Shown here: positions 56,211-63,595 of the stretch, piece after piece
Layout: every line of letters starts with the position of its first letter
How positions within the stretch are numbered: the first letter of the stretch is position 1
Origin: Maribellus comscasis
Lineage (GTDB): Bacteria; Bacteroidota; Bacteroidia; Bacteroidales; Prolixibacteraceae
Assembly: GCF_009762775.1 (NCBI RefSeq)
Contig: NZ_CP046401.1
Coordinates: 3,410,001-3,474,000, forward strand
Reading direction: 5' to 3'
Length of the DNA: 64,000 nt
Notes under the pieces: generated by a model
Seen by the model: only the letters and a program-made list of their open reading frames with translations
What the model was told of the DNA's origin: nothing
Databases searched by the model: none
Translations under genes and position numbers: made by a program

Positions 56211-58547
56211 TTATTCATACCGCAATGCTTCAACTGGATTTCTTGTTGCTGCGCGCCAGCTTTGCCAGCTCACAGTTAACAACGCAATTCCCAGTGCCAG
56301 CACCCCGGCCAATGCAAAAATCCACCAATTTAAACTGGTTTTGTATGCAAAACTTTCGAGCCATTTGTTCATGGCAACCCAGGCAACCGGACTTGCAATA
56401 ACAAATGCAATAAATACATAAAGCGTAAAATCTTTATTGAGTAGGATGAGTATCTCCGATACTTTGGCGCCATTTACTTTGCGCACGCCAATTTCTTTAC
56501 TTCTGTTCAGGCTGATGAGGAAAATTTGCCCCAAAATTCCCATGCAGGTGAGTACAACCGCAATCAAAGAGAAAAATGAAATCGCCTTTCCGAGTTTTTC
56601 TTCTTTTACATACATTGCCTGAAACTGATCGTCGTAAAATGTAACATTCATGGTCTCGTCAGGAATGAGTTCATCCCAGATATTTCGAATCTGTTTGAGC
56701 TGCTGTCCGGTATTTCCAGCAGCCAACCTCACTGATAATACATTGTACTGTCCCTTCTGAGTATCGTAAAGTAAAACCGCTGGCTCAATAGTCTGGTGCA
56801 ACGATTTTACATTAAAATTTTGTGCTAATCCAATTACTTCGTATCCACCTTCAATCCTGTTATTGAATCTTTTTCCTTCAAGATTTTCCCATCCGTATTG
56901 TTTGTATGCTTCTTCGTTTATTATACAGGCTTTCCCTTTATCTCCGTCCAGAAATTGCCTGCCTTCCAAAAGTTCTATTTCCATGGTACGTACAAAGTCA
57001 TCATCAATAAAAATGCAGTTAATGTCAAAGCTATTTTCACCGGTGTTACTCCCCATAGTGTTGTTTATCATTCCCGGGCAGCCAAAACTCAATGTGTTGC
57101 TTTTTACAAAGGAAAGCTTCTCCGTTTCCTGTTTTAAAGCCGGTAAATTAGGATTGTTAAACGGGAGGTCGATTTTTACCAGCCTCTCTTCATTAAAACC
57201 CAGATCAAAATGCTTGACGTAACCAAGCTGTTTGAAAATAACCAGAACTACCGCAATCAATGCGATAGATGCCGTAAGCTGAAAAGTCAGAGTTATTTGT
57301 TTACTTACTTGTTTTCCACGGCGTTTTCTTGAACCGGAAAGAAAATCAGTAATATTAAACCTTGAAACAAGATATACGGGCGCCAAGCTATTCACCAGGA
57401 TTATGATAAAAACAATACCCATAAAGAAGGGTATTATTTTTAAGAAGTCAAGGGTGTGAATATGAAGTTGTTTTCCAAACAATGTTCCGGTAGTGGGTAG
57501 CAATAAAATTGCTAACAAAAAAGAAAAAATCACCGAAATCAAAATTCCTGTCGCAACCTCGGTAACCGAGTAGGCAACAAGCTGTCTCCAACCTGCCCCA
57601 ACAGTTTTGTTGATCCCGGTTTCTTTTAATTTTGAATACTGAATTGAAACCACATAATTCAGATAATTTATACTCGACAGCGCCAGAATAAGAACTCCGA
57701 TAAATAGAAAAATTGTTAGCATTTTACTATTTCCTTTAGAGTGAGTGTCGTACTGGGAAAGTGAAGAAAGATAAATGGCGGATAAATTTTGCAATTCCGG
57801 GTCTTTCAATTCAAAATCATAGTTGTTAATGGTTTGCTGAAGCCTTGCTGAGAATTTGTTTACTTCAGTACCTTTTCTGAGCAGAAGAAAATGGTGTGTG
57901 AGAAAAACACAAATTCCATTATTACAGGCTTTAGAAAGTCGAAAATCTTCATTTTCGCTATTTAAAAGGATTTCGGCCTTAAAGGTTGAGTTCTCCGGCA
58001 ATTCCTTTATCACAGCCGTAATAGTAGCTTCCAAATAATTAAAAATGGTGAGAGATTGTCCAACCGGATTTTTGTCACCATACATTCGTCTGGCAACAGT
58101 TTCTGTAATAACTACTGAGTTGTGTCCTGAAAACAGATCAGCCGACAAACTTGAAATAATTTGCGGCTGGAAAATCTGAAAAAAATTGTTGTTTGTGCTG
58201 ATAATGTTGTCCACACGTGTGTCAGTATGTGTCTGTTTGTCAACCACCGAGATTTCAAATCCGCTAAGATAATTTACCGGACACGCGATTTCTATTTCCG
58301 GATAATTTTCTGCGAGAACCGGAAACAATTCATAATCAAGGTCGAAGTCTTTTTCGCCTTTGTCATAGAGTCGGTAAATTTGTTTGTAGTTGGCGAAGTC
58401 TTTGTTTACGCTATGCTCCGAATTATAGTACAAGCCAATTAAAATGCAGGAGGCAAAGCCTATCGAGAAACCTCCGATGATGAGGATGGAATAGAATTTA
58501 TTTTTTAATAAACTCCGAATTGCCAGTTTTAAATTTAAAAGTGTCAT
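56211..58547 (-). CDS. P24: MacB/FtsX-type ABC permease, 778 aa (subgroup B)
   Basis: ATG at 58545-58547. Closest relative of P22 along the whole length: TM1 SILIIGGFSIGFASCILIGL, Cys89, CNNGIC (Cys208, Cys213), FNITDFLSGSRKRRGKQ after TM4, FYDDQFQAMYVKEEKLGKAI before TM6, and GILGQIFLISLNR in TM6. First coupling segment LKETGINKTVGA; second SKEIGVRKVNGA. The TM7 start differs from P22 (DFTLYVFIAFVIASPVAW). Consensus tail with SLNWWIFALAGVLALG. It ends 18 bp before the P23 start, so these two are very probably co-transcribed. Three Cys in the first periplasmic domain are unusual for the array and may include a disulfide; that is inference. Confidence 0.93.
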   Translation of the reverse strand: MTLLNLKLAIRSLLKNKFYSILIIGGFSIGFASCILIGLYYNSEHSVNKDFANYKQIYRLYDKGEKDFDLDYELFPVLAENYPEIEIACPVNYLSGFEISVVDKQTHTDTRVDNIISTNNNFFQIFQPQIISSLSADLFSGHNSVVITETVARRMYGDKNPVGQSLTIFNYLEATITAVIKELPENSTFKAEILLNSENEDFRLSKACNNGICVFLTHHFLLLRKGTEVNKFSARLQQTINNYDFELKDPELQNLSAIYLSSLSQYDTHSKGNSKMLTIFLFIGVLILALSSINYLNYVVSIQYSKLKETGINKTVGAGWRQLVAYSVTEVATGILISVIFSFLLAILLLPTTGTLFGKQLHIHTLDFLKIIPFFMGIVFIIILVNSLAPVYLVSRFNITDFLSGSRKRRGKQVSKQITLTFQLTASIALIAVVLVIFKQLGYVKHFDLGFNEERLVKIDLPFNNPNLPALKQETEKLSFVKSNTLSFGCPGMINNTMGSNTGENSFDINCIFIDDDFVRTMEIELLEGRQFLDGDKGKACIINEEAYKQYGWENLEGKRFNNRIEGGYEVIGLAQNFNVKSLHQTIEPAVLLYDTQKGQYNVLSVRLAAGNTGQQLKQIRNIWDELIPDETMNVTFYDDQFQAMYVKEEKLGKAISFFSLIAVVLTCMGILGQIFLISLNRSKEIGVRKVNGAKVSEILILLNKDFTLYVFIAFVIASPVAWVAMNKWLESFAYKTSLNWWIFALAGVLALGIALLTVSWQSWRAATRNPVEALRYE

Positions 58548-58559
58548 TTTAAAATTTTT

Positions 58560-58580
58560 TTATTTAACCTTCATGCTTCC
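58560..58580 (-). repeat. Vestigial permease tail in the P25-P24 spacer
   Basis: Minus strand GGAAGCATGAAGG then TTAAATAA aligns with GAAGCATTGAGG then TATGAATAA at about 15 of 21 positions with one gap. It sits 3' of the P25 stop after a TTCGGGCT stretch and ends 12 bp before the P24 start. Confidence 0.5.
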
Positions 58581-58597
58581 AGCCCGAATAATGTGGA

Positions 58598-60967
58598 TTA
58601 CTCATATCGTAATGCTTCAACCGGATTTCTGGTAGCTGCTTTCCAACTTTGCCAGCTAACTGTAAGTAACGCAATTCCCAAAGCCAACGCTCCGGCAAGG
58701 GCAAATACCCACCAGCTTAAGTTGGTTTTGTAGGCAAAGTTTTCCAGCCATCTGTTCATGGCGTAATATGAAACAGGTATCGCAACGACAAACGATACAG
58801 CCACCCATTTTATAAAATCTTTATTGAGTATCGCGAGAATTTCAGAAACCTGAGCGCCGTTTACTTTGCGGATGCCAATTTCTTTGGTTCTCATTTCAGC
58901 AATAAAAATGGAGGTGCTAAACAAACCCAGACACCCGATAAAAACAGACAACATTGTTACCAGAAGAAAGACCTTGCTAAATTTACGGTCTTCTTTGTAA
59001 AGATTGTTTAGTGTTTGGTCGAGAAAATGGTACTCAAAAGGCCAGCCGTTGGCAAGGTCATTCCAAACAGTTTCTATTTTGGCGAGTACATTTTGCAACT
59101 GTTCGCCGTTGTCAGTCTGCAGGTTCAAATACAAAATTTCCAGGTTCTCAGGTTCAGAGCAGATAAAGCCAATGGGGCCGATGGCGTGGTGTAAAGATTC
59201 AAAATTAAAATCTTTAACAACACCTATTATTTCGCCCGATGCCTCATCGTAAGAACTTATGTAGGCGTTTTGTATGTCTTCGATTCCGTATGTTTTGATT
59301 GCAGCTTCGTTAAAAATATGCTCCCGCTCATGAATGGATGAAGAACGAAAATTAACGCCGTTGACGATTTCTATCCCAAAAAAATCAAAGAAATTTCTAT
59401 CTACCCTCATGGCTTCATAGCCGATACGTTTTTCTTCACCGTTGTTGTTCAGCGACATGCCCCAACCCATTTCCGACTTGCCCAGTGCCTGAGAGGCCAT
59501 TGTTATGTTTGTGACTTCAGAAATACCGGACAATTCCTGTTTTATAGTTTTAGCCTGTTCAGCTAATTTTTCGTGTAGCGGAAGGTAAACGATATTGTCC
59601 TTTTGAAATCCCATGGAGTGGTTTTGCATAAAATTGTTTTGCTTGTTAATTACCAGCGAAGCAATAATTAAAGCAATGGAAAGGGTAAACTGAACCACGA
59701 GCAAAGCGTTCCGGAGATTTTCCTTTTTTCCCGGAGTGTTACTTTTTAAAACTTCAAATAGATTTTTTTGATGAAAATAGGAAGCAATAAAAACAGTTGA
59801 AAAGAAAAGAGTAACTGTAACAATACAAAATCCTGTAACCAGTGTATTGATTTTTAAAAAGCTTGAAAAATGGAATGATGAATCAAACAATTGGTTTAAC
59901 AGCGGAAGCGAGATCATAATCAAAAGGGCTGCGAAGAAGAGGGTGATAAAAAGAACAGGAATAATTTCGCTTACAATTCTGATTAACGATTGCCATGTGC
60001 CGGCCCCCATAACTTTATGGATTCCGGCGTCTCGCGATTGTTTAATTTTTTGTGCCGTATTCAGATTAATAAAATTGATAAGTGCAAGGAGAAATACAAT
60101 GATCATTACTGTACCAAGTACTTTTACTCTTCTCATACTGCCACTCAACAAAACATCACTGTGTTGTTCTGAAAAGTATAAGCTTTTATATGGCTGTAAA
60201 AAGATTTTTCCCTTGTCCTGTTTTGCCCATTCGGGAGCGGCAGAGTGAAATGCTGTATTAAGCTGGTTTTCGATATTTGTTTTAGAGTGGGCGGAGACCA
60301 GAGATACAAAAGCTTCATAACTTGTTTGTCCCCAATGGTCTGTTTTGTACCAGGCAACATTACTCTCCAGCGCCGCAACAGGGATTATCGCGTCAAATTT
60401 CATTAAGGCTTCAAGTGGCAAATCTTTAATAACAGCAGCTACATTAAAATTCATTTCCCCAAAACTACTGGTTCTGAATTTTAGCGTTTTACCAAGCACA
60501 TCAATCTTTCCAAATATTTTTAATGCTTCGGTTTTTGTTAAAATAATATTATCGTCGACTGCCAAAGCATCATCAAGAGCTCCGGCAATTATTTCATAAT
60601 TAAATACATCAAAAAAGTATTTATCGGCATAAAGAATTTTCCCTGCGTTATACTGGTTTTTATCCACTTCGTAGTAACTTCTGTCCGACCAGTCTTCATG
60701 GGTTTTTGTTATACCCTTTATTTCAGAAAATTTACCGGTGAATTCTTTGATACTGCGCGATGACCAGTAATTTCCTTTCTCAGCACTAAGCTTGTATAGG
60801 TTTTGGTAGTTTTCTACTGATTTTCCCCGGTTTAACTCGGTGAAAATAAATGTGCTTAAAAAAAGTGTCAGGGCGAAGGCCACACTTAGTCCCAGCACAT
60901 TGAGCAGCAACTGGCGTTTACCTTGCAGCAGCTGCCGAACAATTCGTTTTATTGAATATTTGAACAT
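58598..60967 (-). CDS. P25: MacB/FtsX-type ABC permease, 789 aa (subgroup D)
   Basis: The frame can be extended to a TTG at 60973, but the ATG at 60965-60967 (MFKYSIKRIVRQLLQ) fits the family start and I use it. Partner of P7: HEDWSDRSYYEV, AWYKTDHWGQTSYEAFVSL, the altered first coupling segment SRDAGIHKVMGA, DNIVYLPL after TM5, and WGMSLNNNGEEKRIGYE with NFFDFFGI. Second coupling segment KEIGIRKVNGA (preceded by AEMRT), then a consensus tail with WWVFALAGALALG and SWKAATRNPVEALRYE. First periplasmic domain: YADKYFFDVFNYEIIAG, ILTKTEALKIFGKIDVLGK. Upstream spacer holds a decayed tail with nonsense codons. Substrate unknown. Confidence 0.92.
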   Translation of the reverse strand: MFKYSIKRIVRQLLQGKRQLLLNVLGLSVAFALTLFLSTFIFTELNRGKSVENYQNLYKLSAEKGNYWSSRSIKEFTGKFSEIKGITKTHEDWSDRSYYEVDKNQYNAGKILYADKYFFDVFNYEIIAGALDDALAVDDNIILTKTEALKIFGKIDVLGKTLKFRTSSFGEMNFNVAAVIKDLPLEALMKFDAIIPVAALESNVAWYKTDHWGQTSYEAFVSLVSAHSKTNIENQLNTAFHSAAPEWAKQDKGKIFLQPYKSLYFSEQHSDVLLSGSMRRVKVLGTVMIIVFLLALINFINLNTAQKIKQSRDAGIHKVMGAGTWQSLIRIVSEIIPVLFITLFFAALLIMISLPLLNQLFDSSFHFSSFLKINTLVTGFCIVTVTLFFSTVFIASYFHQKNLFEVLKSNTPGKKENLRNALLVVQFTLSIALIIASLVINKQNNFMQNHSMGFQKDNIVYLPLHEKLAEQAKTIKQELSGISEVTNITMASQALGKSEMGWGMSLNNNGEEKRIGYEAMRVDRNFFDFFGIEIVNGVNFRSSSIHEREHIFNEAAIKTYGIEDIQNAYISSYDEASGEIIGVVKDFNFESLHHAIGPIGFICSEPENLEILYLNLQTDNGEQLQNVLAKIETVWNDLANGWPFEYHFLDQTLNNLYKEDRKFSKVFLLVTMLSVFIGCLGLFSTSIFIAEMRTKEIGIRKVNGAQVSEILAILNKDFIKWVAVSFVVAIPVSYYAMNRWLENFAYKTNLSWWVFALAGALALGIALLTVSWQSWKAATRNPVEALRYE

Positions 60968-60984
60968 GGCCAATATAATTTAAG

Positions 60985-61036
60985 TTATTCCTACCTAAGT
61001 ATTTCAACCGGATTTCGTGTCGCTGTCCGTCAACTT
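60985..61036 (-). pseudogene. Decayed 3' end of a lost permease between P26 and P25
   Basis: Minus strand codons AGT TGA CGG ACA GCG ACA CGA AAT CCG GTT GAA ATA CTT AGG TAG GAA TAA read S stop R T A T R N P V E I L R stop E stop. This is SWRAATRNPVEALRYE with Trp TGG changed to TGA and Tyr TAT to TAG. Seventeen codons align without a gap, so origin from a permease 3' end is nearly certain. Upstream of it (61037 onwards) the similarity stops at a hairpin. Confidence 0.9.
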
Positions 61037-61040
61037 ACAG

Positions 61041-61053
61041 CCCCCTATGGGGG
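61041..61053. repeat. C5/G5 hairpin
   Basis: CCCCC-TAT-GGGGG, immediately upstream (in the direction of transcription) of the decayed tail at 60985-61036. It probably marks the junction where the lost gene body was cut off. No T-run next to it. Confidence 0.7.
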
Positions 61054-61122
61054 ACTTTGAACCGGTGTACATTTTTGCATCTCTTTATCATTATTGTTTT
61101 TTTAATCTCGCAAATCTTAGTT

Positions 61123-61139
61123 CCTCCTCTTTGTGGAGG
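61123..61139. repeat. CCTCC/GGAGG hairpin downstream of P26
   Basis: Five-pair stem with a 7-base loop, 12 bp after the P26 stop in transcription direction. A run of seven T's on the plus strand lies about 22 bp further on, which is A's in the transcript, so it is not a rho-independent terminator for P26. Confidence 0.6.
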
Positions 61140-61151
61140 TTCGGAAGGGCC

Positions 61152-63467
61152 TTACTCATATCGTAAGGCTTCGACAGGATTTCGTGTTGCAGCCCGCCAG
61201 CTTTGCCAACTAACTGTTAGCAGTGCGATTCCCAGAGCCATTAATCCGGCCATCATAAATATCCACCAGCTTACTTCGGTTTTGTACGCGAAATTTTCCA
61301 GCCATTTATTCATGGCGAACCAGGCAAGCGGCGTAGCAATAACAAAGGCAACAAGTACCCAAATCAAAAAATCTTTGTTAAGCAGGGCAACGACTTCTGA
61401 AACTTTTGCACCATTTACTTTTCGTACGCCAATTTCTTTTACCTTCTGCTGGATATAATATAGCGACATGGCAAAAATCCCCATCGAAGAAATGATGATG
61501 GAAAGCAATGTGAAAGCCCCAATTAGTTTTGAGCGTTTAACTTCGGTTGAATACCACTCGTCAACACTTGAGTCGACAAACCCAAACTCCATTGGTTCCC
61601 CTCCCGTAAACGAGGCTTGCTTTTCCCTGATTCTTTTTACCGTTTCAATAATGTTGGCATCACTTATTTTTACTGCGATACTCCAGGGGAAATCTTCGTT
61701 AGTCATTTGCCGGATAATTGCCGGGCCAACTTGTTCGTGTAACGACCTGAAATTAAAGTCTTCGACAATACCTAAAACAGGAATTTCATTGTCATAATAT
61801 TTGAAAGAGCTTGGGTTTTCTCCCAATTCAAGCAATTTCACAGCTGTTTGATTAATCCATACTCCATTTTTTGAGTAGGCGACTCCTGTTTCATTTATTT
61901 TCAAACCAAAAATTTTGAGATAAAGGCTGTCGCCCCTGAATTCCTGAAAACTAACCGGTTTTTCGTTATAGTTAAACGACTGGTTGTTTCCGCCATCAAT
62001 GGGCATTCCCATACAGAAGGAAGCCTCTTCAACACCGGGAATCGATTTTAGTTCGTTGCGAAATGCTTCTCTTTTATTGGCTTCAATGGTGTTATCCATC
62101 CAAAAAATGTTGTCTTTGTCAAATCCCATGTCGTAATTCTGCATAAAATTCGACTGTTTTGTAATGGTTAAGGTGCTTACCAATAAAATAATAGCGACCG
62201 TGTATTGAAAAGCAATCAGGACTTTGGAATAACTTTTACGGGTTTTAAATGCAAAGCTGCCTTTTACCACCTCAACCGGATTAAATTTGTTTGCCACCAG
62301 TGCCGGGATAGTTCCGGATACCAAGCCCGTTGCGCCAATGATTAAAAGCGAGGAAAGGACAAAAGCACCGCTAAATTGATTAGTAAGATTGAGATCCGTG
62401 TCCATTTGGTTGTTAAAAAAGGGTTCTGCAATTAATGCCAGGGCTATAGCTATTAAGGCAGCAAAAAAACTTAATGCAACAGATTCTGATATTTGTTGAT
62501 AAACCAAGGCACCTTTTGAGCTTCCAATCAACTTTTTAATGGCAATTTCTTTGCTGCGATTCCCGGCCTGCGCTACCGTAAGATTGATATAATTTATAAT
62601 GGCAATTACCAGGATTAGTATAGCAATTCCTCCAAACATGAACACCGAACTTTTGTTATTTTGCCGGATTGCCGGCCCCCTGGAATTACTAAAATAAACA
62701 TCAGTAAGGGGCTCAAACTCGAGTTCTTTCGAAAAGCCTTGTTTGTACATCCAGTAGTCCTTTTTAAATTGCTCAAGAATTAAGGGTGCTTTTGAAGGTA
62801 AATCGGCTCCTTCTTTTGCCAAAAAATAAACGGCAAATGAACTGTTATTATTAGTGGTAAGAAGTTCCGGATAATTCCAGAATTCAGCCAGCATATTAAA
62901 AGTAATTATTGCATCAAACTTTTCAAATTGAGTATTCTGTGGCATATCCTCAATAATTCCGGAAACGATAAACGATTTATCATTCATTTGGAACGATTTC
63001 CCCATCGGATTTTCGTTGCCAAAGATTTTATGGGCAAAGGTTTCCGAAAGCACAGCTTTGTCTTTGGTTTTTAAAACTTCGCGCGGATTGCCTGAGATTA
63101 AATCAAACGAAAACATAGTAAAAAAGGCAGAATCAGCTAACAGGTAGTTCATACGCGTTTGTTCATCTCCCGGGAAAACTGCGTTCCCCGACATATTTTT
63201 TATACGCGTGTAGGCCTCTACTTCGGGCAGCTGATTTTCGATATATTCACCGGTGGGTGCACCAAAAGTGGAACCCTCTTCCCGGTAGAGTCTGTAGAGC
63301 CGGTCCTTGTTTTTATGAAACTGATCAACAGAAAGTTCCTGTTTTATATAAACAGTTAACAATAATACAAACATTAGCGATACGGCAAAGCCTGATATGG
63401 TGACAAAACTGTACAGTTTATTCTTGCTTAGAAATTTTATAAAGGATCTTAATGAATTACGTTTCAT
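61152..63467 (-). CDS. P26: MacB/FtsX-type ABC permease, 771 aa
   Basis: The frame is open to a TTG at 63491, but the ATG at 63465-63467 (MKRNSLRSFIKFLSKNKLY) is the better start: it gives the usual distance to TM1 (FVTISGFAVSLMFVLLLTVY), and the region upstream is spacer with a vestigial tail. First periplasmic domain: LLADSAFFTMFSFDLISGN, VLSETFAHKIFGNENPMGK, EDMPQNTQFEKFDAI. First coupling segment SKEIAIKKLIGS, second KEIGVRKVNGA. Before TM6 FGFVDSSVDEWYSTEVKRSK. Tail FAYKTEVSWWIFMMAGLMALG, then SWRAATRNPVEALRYE. Shortest complete permease of the window. Its 3' spacer of 184 bp to P25 contains two hairpins and a decayed tail. Substrate unknown. Confidence 0.91.
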   Translation of the reverse strand: MKRNSLRSFIKFLSKNKLYSFVTISGFAVSLMFVLLLTVYIKQELSVDQFHKNKDRLYRLYREEGSTFGAPTGEYIENQLPEVEAYTRIKNMSGNAVFPGDEQTRMNYLLADSAFFTMFSFDLISGNPREVLKTKDKAVLSETFAHKIFGNENPMGKSFQMNDKSFIVSGIIEDMPQNTQFEKFDAIITFNMLAEFWNYPELLTTNNNSSFAVYFLAKEGADLPSKAPLILEQFKKDYWMYKQGFSKELEFEPLTDVYFSNSRGPAIRQNNKSSVFMFGGIAILILVIAIINYINLTVAQAGNRSKEIAIKKLIGSSKGALVYQQISESVALSFFAALIAIALALIAEPFFNNQMDTDLNLTNQFSGAFVLSSLLIIGATGLVSGTIPALVANKFNPVEVVKGSFAFKTRKSYSKVLIAFQYTVAIILLVSTLTITKQSNFMQNYDMGFDKDNIFWMDNTIEANKREAFRNELKSIPGVEEASFCMGMPIDGGNNQSFNYNEKPVSFQEFRGDSLYLKIFGLKINETGVAYSKNGVWINQTAVKLLELGENPSSFKYYDNEIPVLGIVEDFNFRSLHEQVGPAIIRQMTNEDFPWSIAVKISDANIIETVKRIREKQASFTGGEPMEFGFVDSSVDEWYSTEVKRSKLIGAFTLLSIIISSMGIFAMSLYYIQQKVKEIGVRKVNGAKVSEVVALLNKDFLIWVLVAFVIATPLAWFAMNKWLENFAYKTEVSWWIFMMAGLMALGIALLTVSWQSWRAATRNPVEALRYE

Positions 63468-63496
63468 AAATACTGTTTCTAATTGTTTCAATTTGT

Positions 63497-63520
63497 TTAT
63501 TTGTATCTCAATATTTTAAT
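63497..63520 (-). repeat. Second vestigial tail in the P27-P26 spacer
   Basis: Minus strand ATT AAA ATA TTG AGA TAC AAA TAA reads I K I L R Y K stop, in register with V E A L R Y E stop. It is preceded by AGATCTCGCCTGCAATT, which resembles a decayed copy of the hairpin at 63567-63588. Confidence 0.75.
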
Positions 63521-63544
63521 TGCAGGCGAGATCTCCTCTCTCCT

Positions 63545-63568
63545 CTATTCATATCTGAGTGCCTCCAT
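63545..63568 (-). repeat. First vestigial tail in the P27-P26 spacer
   Basis: Minus strand ATG GAG GCA CTC AGA TAT GAA TAG reads M E A L R Y E stop, six of seven residues and the stop as in the array consensus. Synonymous sites differ from the adjacent P27 end, so it derives from another copy. Confidence 0.85.
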
Positions 63569-63588
63569 CCCAACGCTGCGGTCGGGAT
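63567..63588 (-). repeat. CCCGAC/GTTGGG hairpin after P27
   Basis: As RNA, AUCCCGAC pairs with GUUGGGAU (eight pairs, one G-U) around loop CGCAGC. Hairpins with this CCCGACCGCAGC core look like a Bacteroidota REP-like intergenic repeat. Shorter relatives occur after P6, P16, P20 and P23 at the same position, directly 3' of the stop and directly 5' of a vestigial tail. Confidence 0.75.
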
Positions 63589-63595
63589 CTTCGCT

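Noticed and set aside
60968..60973. TTG start of P25 two codons upstream, and TTG at 63491 for P26
   Set aside because: In-frame ATG codons at 60967 and 63467 give the usual family N-terminus, and the extra sequence is spacer.
61123..61139. Hairpin after P26 as a rho-independent terminator
   Set aside because: There is no U-run directly after the stem in the direction of transcription. The same holds for the hairpins at 14483-14499, 53771-53802 and 63567-63588.
60968..61151. Insertion sequence or MITE in the larger spacers
   Set aside because: No transposase, no terminal inverted repeats of useful length and no target-site duplication could be recognised. Only short palindromes and gene-end remnants are present.
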